Below the pieces are notes generated by a model that did no database searches, was not told the DNA's origin, and saw only the letters and a list, made by a program, of their open reading frames with translations. Both the position numbers and the translations under genes were made by a program. DNA of 6,182 nucleotides, taken from assembly GCA_027030825.1 (NCBI GenBank), contig JALVEM010000002.1, positions 1 to 6,182 of the forward strand, read 5' to 3'. This document shows, one piece after another, positions 1 to 4,690 of this stretch (positions within the stretch are counted from its first letter, which is position 1; each line of letters opens with the position of its first letter). Source of the DNA: Thiohalobacter sp. GTDB taxonomy: Bacteria; Pseudomonadota; Gammaproteobacteria; Thiohalobacterales; Thiohalobacteraceae.

Positions 1-56
1 GAATACAGAGTACAGAATTCAGAATTCAGAAGCTGGAAGCTGGAAGCTGGAAGAAT
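1..56. repeat. Eight tandem 7-bp units, all beginning GA
   Basis: The first 56 bases divide cleanly into eight heptamers. The first two are related variants, units 3 and 4 are both GAATTCA, units 5 to 7 are all GAAGCTG, and the eighth is a variant GAAGAAT. The array may continue beyond the left edge. The period is direct observation; no function is known to me. A different 7-bp array lies at 3165-3209. Confidence 0.85.
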
Positions 57-57
57 A

Positions 58-123
58 GCCACGGAAGCACACGGAAAACACGGAAATGTACTTTCGGATT
101 TCATCGTTCCCGAACGCAGAGGG
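58..123. repeat. Left arm of an imperfect composite inverted repeat
   Basis: This block contains 9-bp units of the type ACACGGAAA (69-77 and 78-86, with a variant at 59-67), followed by a non-repetitive stretch ending in GAACGCAGAGGG (112-123). Its reverse complement matches the right block at 556-613 in the same order: a CCCTCTGCGTTC core, then an AACGAT and CCGAA segment, then a TTTC(C)GTGG tandem. Over 91-123 versus 556-588 I count 25 matches of 33. The ACACGGAAA part also has a second, closer inverted copy at 187-215. Confidence 0.7.
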
Positions 124-151
124 GATTGTTTTTTCAGCAACGAAAACCTCC

Positions 152-178
152 TTTCGTGGGTTTCGTGGATTTCGTGGC
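152..178. repeat. Three tandem 9-bp units TTTCGTGGN
   Basis: Three perfect-phase nonamers at 152-160, 161-169 and 170-178 differ only in the last base (G, A, C). The last two units recur identically as an 18-mer at 595-612. Confidence 0.85.
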
Positions 179-186
179 TCATATCC

Positions 187-215
187 TTTCCGTGTCTTTC
201 CGTGTGATTCCGTGG
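187..215. repeat. TTTCCGTGT-type repeats, inverted copy of 58-86
   Basis: Two TTTCCGTGT units (187-195, 197-205) and an ATTCCGTGG variant (207-215) are separated by single bases. The segment is nearly the exact reverse complement of 58-86, with one single-base gap, one internal mismatch and one terminal difference. The two arms enclose 100 bp (87-186), giving a miniature-element-like layout, but no target-site duplication is evident. Confidence 0.8.
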
Positions 216-246
216 TCATCCATCCGGGAGGCAATTCTTTCCTCCC

Positions 247-370
247 GTCATTCCGGCCAAGCGAGCGGAGCGAGCGCGAGCCGGAATCCAGAAACCACGC
301 TGATCCATGCCGCTGTGGTTGTCATCCATTCCTGGATTCCGGATAAGCGCTACGCGCTTTCCGGAATGAC
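247..370. repeat. Compound palindromic repeat unit, copy 1
   Basis: The left element starts GTCATTCCGG (247-256) and ends with the 20-mer CCGGAATCCAGAAACCACGC (281-300); ATTCCGG (250-256) and CCGGAAT (281-287) are inverted arms. The right element is in the opposite orientation, starting TTCCTGGATTCCGGAT (329-344) and ending CCGGAATGAC (361-370). It forms a nearly perfect hairpin at 336-367: arms ATTCCGGA and TCCGGAAT, inner stem AAGCGC/GCGCTT, loop TAC, one bulged T. The gap between CCGGAATCCAG and CTGGATTCCGG is 40 bp. The paired inverted layout resembles BIME-type or Neisseria dRS3-like dispersed repeats, but the sequence is not a classical REP. Confidence 0.8.
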
Positions 371-380
371 GGGGAGGCGG

Positions 381-395
381 GTCATTCCGGGCGAG
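381..395. repeat. Truncated left-element copy
   Basis: GTCATTCCGGGCGAG is identical to the first 15 bases of the left element of copy 2 (412-426), but it stops before the inner hairpin and has no closing CCGGAAT arm. It sits between the two full compound units and looks like a partial duplication or deletion remnant. Confidence 0.7.
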
Positions 396-411
396 TGGTT
401 TTTTCTCCTTC

Positions 412-526
412 GTCATTCCGGGCGAGCGAAGCGAGACCCGGAATCCAGAAACCACGCCCGTCTTTTTCCACCGTGACTGATGTTCTTCCTGGATTCCGGA
501 TCGGCACTCCGTGCCGCCCGTAATGC
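412..526. repeat. Compound palindromic repeat unit, copy 2
   Basis: The architecture is the same as at 247-370. ATTCCGGG (415-422) and CCCGGAAT (437-444) form the left palindrome; the 20-mer CCGGAATCCAGAAACCACGC (438-457) and TTCCTGGATTCCGGAT (486-501) are identical to copy 1. The distance between the starts of these two words is 48 bp in both copies, yet the 28 bp between them (458-485 versus 301-328) match at only about 5 positions. The right element has a different inner hairpin, CGGCAC-TCC-GTGCCG (502-516), and a degenerate closing arm ending near 526. Confidence 0.8.
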
Positions 527-529
527 CAC

Positions 530-565
530 TTCTCGGCGTACTCTGCGTCTCTGCACCCTCTGCGT
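530..565. repeat. Four 9-bp-period units around CTCTGCG
   Basis: Nonamers at 530-538, 539-547, 548-556 and 557-565 are degenerate copies sharing a TCTGC or TCGGC core. The last one leads straight into the right arm of the composite inverted repeat. Confidence 0.6.
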
Positions 566-613
566 TCCGTAACGATACTTCCCGAAGGAACGGCTTTCGT
601 GGATTTCGTGGCC
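556..613. repeat. Right arm of the composite inverted repeat
   Basis: It begins CCCTCTGCGTTC (556-567), an exact reverse complement of 112-123, and continues with a diverged middle that keeps AACGAT (571-576) and CCGAA (582-586). It closes with two TTTCGTGGN nonamers (595-612). The end lies only about 12 bp beyond the hpnC stop codon, so the repeat mosaic abuts the gene. Confidence 0.65.
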
Positions 614-624
614 ATGCCCCGGTG

Positions 625-1470
625 TCAACGGGGAGCGAGGGCGCGCAGCAGCACGAGAGCGCGGTCGGTGCGGTTCAGTCGGGGGCGGTCGAAGCGGTCC
701 GGGCGGGGGCATTCGAGCCTGTACAGGACACGCAGGCCACTGTGCTGGATCGCCCGCACGAACAGGCCCATGCGGCCCGGCACGACTCTGCCCAGCGGCA
801 GACCGGCCTCGAGGATCCGCCGCGTGCGGCGCAGGACGTGATCGAGCAGGGCCTCCAGCGCCGGGTCGGTGATGCGTTCGCGCAGGTGGCGTTCGTTGAC
901 GCCGAAGCGTTCCATCTCGTCCGCCGGCAGATAGATGCGGTCGCGCTGCACCGCGTCCTCGTGCAGATCCTGGAGAAAATTGATCCATTGCAGGGCGGTG
1001 CAGGTGGCATCGCTCCAGGCCAGATGCCGGGGATGGGCGTCGCCGGCGATGGCCATCACCAGCCGCCCCACCGGATTGGCGGAACGGCGGCAATAGTCCA
1101 TGACTTCGCCGAGGTGGGCATAGCGGCGCTTGGTTACGTCCTGCCGGAAGGCCGAGAGCAGGTCGTGGAAGTGGCGCGTCTCGAGCCGGTAGCGCTCCAC
1201 GGCTTCCGCCAGCGCGATCATGACGGGGTCGTCGCCGGGCTCGCCACGGGCAGCGGATTCCAGCGCCCGGCCCAGTGCCTCCAGGCGCGAGAGCCGTTCG
1301 GACTCGCTCAGCGTGCCTTCGTCGGCGATGTCGTCCGCCGTGCGCGCGAATGCGTAGATGGCTGCCAGTGCCTCTCGTGCCGGGCGGGGCAGGAAGGCCG
1401 GGGCCACGGGGAAGTTCTCGTAATGTGTCCTTGCCAGGGCGAGGGCCGAGGACTCAGCCGTTGCTGTCAT
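625..1470 (-). CDS. hpnC: HpnC, squalene/phytoene synthase family (hydroxysqualene-forming)
   Basis: This encodes 281 residues, the usual HpnC length. In the HpnC-HpnD-HpnE route, HpnD joins two farnesyl diphosphates to presqualene diphosphate, HpnC converts that to hydroxysqualene, and HpnE reduces it to squalene for hopanoid synthesis. Visible signatures are an N-terminal HYENFPVA (16-23), which separates HpnC from HpnD; the first Asp-rich motif in ARTADDIADEG (42-52); YCRRSANPVGRL (126-137); and the second Asp-rich motif NFLQDLHED (164-172), followed by RIYLP (178-182). The ATG at 1470 is chosen because homology starts right after it; the frame stays open further upstream but reads only shadow of rmuC. 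The gene overlaps the end of rmuC by 17 bp and has no good Shine-Dalgarno, so translation is probably coupled. The motif NFLQD differs from the NFWQD I associate with many HpnC proteins. No hpnD, hpnE or shc is present here. Confidence 0.9.
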   Translation of the reverse strand: MTATAESSALALARTHYENFPVAPAFLPRPAREALAAIYAFARTADDIADEGTLSESERLSRLEALGRALESAARGEPGDDPVMIALAEAVERYRLETRHFHDLLSAFRQDVTKRRYAHLGEVMDYCRRSANPVGRLVMAIAGDAHPRHLAWSDATCTALQWINFLQDLHEDAVQRDRIYLPADEMERFGVNERHLRERITDPALEALLDHVLRRTRRILEAGLPLGRVVPGRMGLFVRAIQHSGLRVLYRLECPRPDRFDRPRLNRTDRALVLLRALAPR

Positions 1471-2731
1471 CGCTCTCGGTAGCGCTGGCCAGCGGCCGCG
1501 CCAGGCGATCGACGGGTTCGGGTTGTGGAATCGACTTTTTGGCGTGGATGCCGAGCTCGCCGAAGCGGCGGGCCGCCGGCAACACCCGCGAGTCGAGCGA
1601 TCCCACCGCCCTGTTGTAGGCGTTGATGCTGGCATCGAGGCTCTTGCCGACCCGGGCCAGATGCTCCGTGAAGGTGGCCAGCCGGCCGTGCAGCTCCTCG
1701 CCGAGGCGGCGGATCTCCTCGGCATTCTCGGCCAGCGCTTCCTGCCGCCAGCCGTAGGCGACGGCGCGCAGCAGGGCGATCAGGCTGGACGGCGTGGCCA
1801 GGATGACGCGGTTGCCGAGCGCATATTCCAGCAGTTCCGGATCGGCGGCGAGGGCATGGCTGAGAAACTGGTCGCCGGGGATGAAGAGCACCACGAAGTC
1901 CGGCGTGTCCTCGAACTGCTCCCAGTAGGCCTTGGATGCGAGTTGCCGGACATGTTCACGCAGGTTGCGCGCATGGCGCTGCAGGGCCTGCTGGCGCTGG
2001 TCGTCGTCCGCGGCCTCCACCGCCTCGAGATAGGCATCGAGCGGCGTCTTGGCGTCCACCACCAGCTGCCGCCGGTCGGGCAGGTGCACGATCATGTCGG
2101 GTCGCACGGCGCCGGACTCGGTGGCCTGATGCACCTGCTCCACGAAGTCGCAATGTTCGACCATGCCGGCCAGTTCCACTACACGCTTCAGCGTCATCTC
2201 GCCCCACTGGCCGCGCACCTCCGGCCGCCTGAGGGCCTGCACCAGGTGCCGCGTCTCCAGCTGCAGGCGGTTCTGGGCCTCGCTCATGGCGCGCAACTGC
2301 TCGGTCAGGGTGCCGAAGGCCTCGCGGCGCTCGTTCTCCATGCGCCGGATCTGCTGCTCGGTCTTCTCGAGCGTCTCGCGGATGGGCTGAACCAGATGGG
2401 CGATGGTCTTTTCCTTCTCTTCCAGGCGCAGGCTGGCCTGGGCCTGGAAGCGGGCGAGGTTTTCCTCGGCCAGCTTGAGGAAGGATTCGGCGTTGCGGTC
2501 CAGCGCCTGGGCGGCGAGGCTGTCGAAGGTCTCCGCCAGTTGCCGGCGCGCCTGCTCGAAGGCCGCCGTGCGCTCCTCGAGGCGGCTGCGCTCGGCGGCG
2601 AGTTCCGCTTCCAGCGCGGCGCGCGATTCGCGCAGCCGGGCCAGCCGGGACTGCAGCCACAGGCCCATGGCGACCATGCCGGTCAGCAGACCGGCGATGA
2701 AGAGTCCGAACGATCCGGCAAGCGAATCCAT
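1454..2731 (-). CDS. rmuC: RmuC, DNA recombination-limiting protein
   Basis: This encodes 425 residues. RmuC proteins limit DNA inversions and rearrangements at short inverted repeats and are thought to act as nucleases, since the conserved core has a PD-(D/E)XK-like fold. In order the protein shows an N-terminal hydrophobic anchor (about 5-26), a long coiled coil rich in Glu, Arg, Leu and Ala (about 28-165), then the RmuC core. The core has RGQWGEMTLKRVVELAGM (173-190), RPDMIVHLPD (210-219) with candidate catalytic Asp212, and LVVDAKTPLDAY (223-234) with Asp226 and Lys228. FVVLFIPGDQFL (279-290) and the segment around ATPSSLIALLRAVAYGW (312-328) are also typical. The C-terminal tail is low-complexity. 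An in-frame TAA at 2743-2741 fixes the ATG at 2731 as the earliest start. I found no clear Shine-Dalgarno or good sigma70 promoter for it; a dyad at 2733-2755 lies just upstream. It forms an apparent two-gene unit with hpnC, with no obvious metabolic link. Confidence 0.95.
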   Translation of the reverse strand: MDSLAGSFGLFIAGLLTGMVAMGLWLQSRLARLRESRAALEAELAAERSRLEERTAAFEQARRQLAETFDSLAAQALDRNAESFLKLAEENLARFQAQASLRLEEKEKTIAHLVQPIRETLEKTEQQIRRMENERREAFGTLTEQLRAMSEAQNRLQLETRHLVQALRRPEVRGQWGEMTLKRVVELAGMVEHCDFVEQVHQATESGAVRPDMIVHLPDRRQLVVDAKTPLDAYLEAVEAADDDQRQQALQRHARNLREHVRQLASKAYWEQFEDTPDFVVLFIPGDQFLSHALAADPELLEYALGNRVILATPSSLIALLRAVAYGWRQEALAENAEEIRRLGEELHGRLATFTEHLARVGKSLDASINAYNRAVGSLDSRVLPAARRFGELGIHAKKSIPQPEPVDRLARPLASATESDDSNG

Positions 2732-2732
2732 G

Positions 2733-2809
2733 CCGGGATGTTACCAGAATCCCGGCTTGTCTCCCGACAACAGGGATCCTACAATCCCCGTGGGCCGAAG
2801 GAACGGCCC
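2733..2809. promoter_or_regulatory. Four consecutive perfect dyads in the rmuC / comEA divergent region
   Basis: Dyad 1 is CCGGGAT-N9-ATCCCGG (2733-2755), immediately before the rmuC start. Dyad 2 is TTGTC-N4-GACAA (2757-2770), covering the -35 box of the rightward promoter. Dyad 3 is GGGAT-N6-ATCCC (2773-2788), covering the -10 box. Dyad 4 is GGGCCG-N6-CGGCCC (2792-2809), at the predicted 5' end of the rightward transcript. GGGAT half-sites therefore occur four times. They could be operator sites for a regulator of both genes, or RNA hairpins; the sequence alone does not decide. Confidence 0.5.
2757..2785 (+). promoter_or_regulatory. Predicted sigma70-type promoter for the ComEA-family gene
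   Basis: The -35 box TTGTCT (2757-2762) and the -10 box TACAAT (2780-2785) are separated by 17 bp, the ideal spacing. Transcription would start near 2792, leaving a leader of about 55 nt that begins with the GGGCCG/CGGCCC hairpin. Confidence 0.6.
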
Positions 2810-2834
2810 GCTGTCCCATTCACGATCGCTCACA

Positions 2835-2840
2835 AGGAGG
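2835..2840 (+). promoter_or_regulatory. Strong ribosome binding site of the ComEA-family gene
   Basis: AGGAGG lies 6 nt before the ATG at 2847 and sits within the longer match AAGGAGGTGA (2834-2843). It is the strongest Shine-Dalgarno in the window and decides the start codon. Confidence 0.85.
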
Positions 2841-2846
2841 TGACTC

Positions 2847-3131
2847 ATGATCCAGCGCATGCGCGCCCTGTGCGCAGCCCTTTGCCTGCTTTCCGCGACA
2901 CCGGTGCTCGCCGAGAGCATCGACATCAACCGGGCCAGCGCCGAGGAGATCGCGGCCGCGCTCAACGGTGTCGGCATCCAGCGCGCCCGCGCCATCGTGG
3001 CCTGGCGCGAGGCCCACGGCCCGTTCAAGTCGATCGACGCGCTCACGGAAGTCAAGGGCATCGGGCCGGCCACGGTCGAGAAGAACCGTCAACGCATCCG
3101 CCTGGGTACACCGCAGGAAGGCGGGGAATGA
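2847..3131 (+). CDS. comEA: Secreted helix-hairpin-helix protein, ComEA family
   Basis: This encodes 94 residues. An N-terminal signal peptide (about 1-22: Arg4 and Arg6, a hydrophobic core, then TPVLA before ESIDIN) predicts export to the periplasm. The rest is a ComEA-type double helix-hairpin-helix: INRASAEEI (27-35), first hairpin GVG (41-43) within GVGIQRARAIVAWREAHGPF (41-60), second hairpin GIG (71-73) with KGIGPATVEKNRQRI (70-84). Such domains bind double-stranded DNA without sequence specificity; ComEA proper captures incoming DNA during natural transformation. This short form has no extra N-terminal domain, like the many single-domain Gram-negative homologues, most without a tested role. 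It has its own promoter and a very strong ribosome binding site. It lies next to a polysaccharide cluster; I recall a similar small ComEA-like gene beside wbpM in Pseudomonas, so this may be a conserved neighbourhood and not evidence of competence. Confidence 0.9.
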   Translation: MIQRMRALCAALCLLSATPVLAESIDINRASAEEIAAALNGVGIQRARAIVAWREAHGPFKSIDALTEVKGIGPATVEKNRQRIRLGTPQEGGE

Positions 3132-3136
3132 GCGGC

Positions 3137-3167
3137 AGGCGGTCGCGCGCAGGCGCGGCCGCCGCCT
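3137..3167 (+). terminator. GC-rich hairpin after the ComEA-family gene, possible transcript end
   Basis: AGGCGG (3137-3142) pairs with CCGCCT (3162-3167), and an inner GCGC/GCGC pair with a 4-nt loop lies inside. It starts 6 bases after the stop codon. No T-run follows, so it is not a textbook intrinsic terminator. Confidence 0.3.
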
Positions 3168-3209
3168 AACGCCTCACGCCTCACTCCTCCCATCCCCTCA
3201 CTCCTCACA
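3165..3209. repeat. Second 7-bp-period array, CCTCACN type
   Basis: Six heptamers beginning CCT (3165-3171, 3172-3178, 3179-3185, 3186-3192, 3196-3202, 3203-3209) mostly fit CCTCACN, with a 3-bp interruption at 3193-3195. On the other strand this reads as GTGAGGN repeats. It shares its period, but not its sequence, with the array at 1-56. It lies directly upstream of the manC promoter region. Confidence 0.75.
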
Positions 3210-3226
3210 TCCCCCTTCTGTATAAT
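3198..3226 (+). promoter_or_regulatory. Probable promoter for the manC cluster
   Basis: A perfect TATAAT -10 box occupies 3221-3226, placing the start of transcription near 3233 and a leader of about 28 nt before manC. The hexamer at -35 distance (TCACTC at 17-bp spacing) is poor and belongs to the heptamer array, so activity may depend on an activator or on the repeat. A short TCCGG-N16-CCGGA dyad (3226-3251) spans the leader up to the ribosome binding site. Confidence 0.5.
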
Positions 3227-3248
3227 CCGGAAAACACACCGAAAAACC

Positions 3249-3253
3249 GGAGA
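3249..3253 (+). promoter_or_regulatory. Ribosome binding site of manC
   Basis: GGAGA lies 7 nt before the ATG at 3261 and supports that start; the glycine-rich nucleotide-binding loop begins within ten residues of it. Confidence 0.7.
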
Positions 3254-3260
3254 ACGATAA

Positions 3261-4676
3261 ATGGCCGTGCATCCCGTCATTCTCACCGGCGGCGCGGGGA
3301 GTCGCCTGTGGCCCGTATCGCGCGAATACTATCCCAAGCCGCTGCTGGCGCTGGCCGGCGAGCGCTCGCTGCTGCAGGACACCGCGACCCGGCTCGACGG
3401 CATCGCCGGGCTGGGCCGTCCGGTGCTGGTCTGCAACGAGGAACACCGCTTTCTCGTCGCCGAGCAGATGCTGGAGGTGGGCAAGCAGGATGCCGCCATC
3501 CTGCTCGAGCCCGAAGGGCGCAACACGGCACCGGCGCTGACCATCGCCGCGCTCTATCTGCTCGAGGACGATCCGGAGGCCGTGATGGTGGTGATGCCGG
3601 CCGACCACGTCATCCCCGATGCCGATGCCTTCCGGGAACTGGCCGTGCGCGCCATCGCGCTGGCCCGCGAGGGCTGGCTGGTGACCTTCGGCATCGTGCC
3701 GGACCGGGCGGAGACGGGCTATGGCTACATCCGCAAGGGAGAGCCGCTCGAGGACGGCGAGGGCTTCCGGGTATCCGAATTCGTCGAGAAGCCGGATCTC
3801 GAGACGGCGCAGCGTTATCTGGAGTCCGGCGACTATTACTGGAACAGCGGCATCTTCGTCATGAAGGCCGGTCGCTGGATCGAGGAGATGGAAAAGTACC
3901 AGCCCGAGATGCTGGCCGCCTGCCGCAAGGCAGCCGAAGGCGGGCAGCGGGATCGGGACTTCTGCCGCGTCGACCGCGAGGCCTTTCTGGCCTGTCCGGA
4001 GGACTCCATCGACTACGCCATCATGGAGAAGACCGAGCGGGCCGTGGTGCTGCCGATGGCCGCCAGCTGGTCGGACGTGGGGGCCTGGCAGGCGCTGTGG
4101 GAGATCTCGGAGCGCGACGAGAACGGCAACGTGATCGAGGGCGACGTCTTCACGCACGACGTGAGGGATTCGCTCATCATCGCCCAGGACCACTTCGTGG
4201 CCGCCATCGGGCTCGAGGACGTGGTGATCGTGGACACGCCGGACGCCCTGCTGGTCGCGCGCAAGGACCGCTCCCAGGACGTGAAGAACATCGTGGCCGA
4301 ACTGAAGAAGACCGGCCGCGACGAGTATCGTTTCCACAGCCGCGTCTACCGGCCCTGGGGCGACTACGAGGGCATCGACCGCGGCGAGCGCTATCAGGTC
4401 AAGCGCATCCGCGTCAAACCCGGCGCCTCGCTCTCGCTGCAGCTCCATCATCACCGGGCCGAGCACTGGATCGTGGTCAAGGGCACTGCGAAGGTCACCC
4501 GGGGTGACGAGACCTTCATCCTGACCGAGAACCAGTCGACCTACATTCCGCTCGGCGTCAAGCACCGGCTGGAGAACCCGGGCACCATCCCGCTCGAGAT
4601 GATCGAGGTGCAGTCGGGCAGCTATCTGGGCGAGGACGACATCGTCCGGTTCGAGGACAAGTACGACCGCTGCTGA
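3261..4676 (+). CDS. manC: ManC, mannose-1-phosphate guanylyltransferase / mannose-6-phosphate isomerase
   Basis: This encodes 471 residues, full length for the bifunctional type II enzyme (AlgA, XanB, ManC, WbpW relatives). The N-terminal domain (about 1-285) transfers GMP from GTP to mannose-1-phosphate, giving GDP-mannose; the C-terminal cupin domain (about 350-468) interconverts fructose-6-phosphate and mannose-6-phosphate. Visible motifs are the nucleotide-binding signature GGAGSRLWPVSREYYPK (10-26), FVEKPD (174-179), YYWNSGIFV (192-200), SIDYAIMEKT (249-258) and WSDVGAW (270-276). The cupin shows YRPWGDY (363-369) and the metal-site segment LSLQLHHHRAEHWIVVKG (391-408). The signature has Ala and Ser where GGSGTRLWP is more usual, a mild variation. 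It is a cytoplasmic enzyme. It is the first gene of a rightward polysaccharide cluster; the next gene starts 14 nt after its stop. It would feed GDP-mannose, or derived GDP-rhamnose or GDP-fucose, to the glycan. Confidence 0.96.
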   Translation: MAVHPVILTGGAGSRLWPVSREYYPKPLLALAGERSLLQDTATRLDGIAGLGRPVLVCNEEHRFLVAEQMLEVGKQDAAILLEPEGRNTAPALTIAALYLLEDDPEAVMVVMPADHVIPDADAFRELAVRAIALAREGWLVTFGIVPDRAETGYGYIRKGEPLEDGEGFRVSEFVEKPDLETAQRYLESGDYYWNSGIFVMKAGRWIEEMEKYQPEMLAACRKAAEGGQRDRDFCRVDREAFLACPEDSIDYAIMEKTERAVVLPMAASWSDVGAWQALWEISERDENGNVIEGDVFTHDVRDSLIIAQDHFVAAIGLEDVVIVDTPDALLVARKDRSQDVKNIVAELKKTGRDEYRFHSRVYRPWGDYEGIDRGERYQVKRIRVKPGASLSLQLHHHRAEHWIVVKGTAKVTRGDETFILTENQSTYIPLGVKHRLENPGTIPLEMIEVQSGSYLGEDDIVRFEDKYDRC

Positions 4677-4690
4677 GGCGGGCCGCTTCC

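Larger units (their letters stand above)
1..624. other. Gene-free repeat mosaic downstream of hpnC
   Basis: No open frame here has a recognisable protein. The frames that exist are built from repeat translations rich in Arg, Pro and Ser. Base composition is visibly less GC-rich than the genes to the right. The region holds a 7-bp-period array, 9-bp-period arrays, two compound palindromic units and an inverted composite block, each listed separately. It follows the hpnC stop codon directly, and I found no intrinsic terminator with a T-run for the leftward rmuC-hpnC transcript. The palindromes at 487-526 and 336-367 could act as transcript-end hairpins, which is inference only. Confidence 0.75.

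Noticed and set aside
126..476. Open frames of about 80-120 codons in the repeat region
   Set aside because: They are made of repeat translations (for example HSGQASGAS-like runs), lack a ribosome binding site and appear on both strands alike.
247..526. CRISPR-like array suggested by identical words with a 28-bp unrelated spacer
   Set aside because: Only two units exist, the flanking words are inverted with respect to each other, and no cas genes are present; it fits paired palindromic repeats better.
511..1482. Long plus-strand open frame of 323 codons opposite hpnC
   Set aside because: It is antisense to a clear HpnC with all family motifs, its translation matches no family I know, and GC-rich genes commonly give such antisense frames.
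2738..2748. Leftward extended -10 (TGG then TAACAT) as the rmuC promoter
   Set aside because: It would start transcription at the start codon itself, has no -35 box at a sensible distance, and overlaps dyad 1; too weak to call.
1523..3169. Plus-strand open frame of 548 codons opposite rmuC and running through the ComEA-family gene
   Set aside because: It is antisense to the strong RmuC match and overlaps the ComEA-family gene in another frame; composition is typical of a shadow frame.
3308..4507. Plus-strand open frame of 399 codons in another frame of manC
   Set aside because: Very Arg-, Gly- and Ala-rich translation with no motifs; the manC frame is fully supported.
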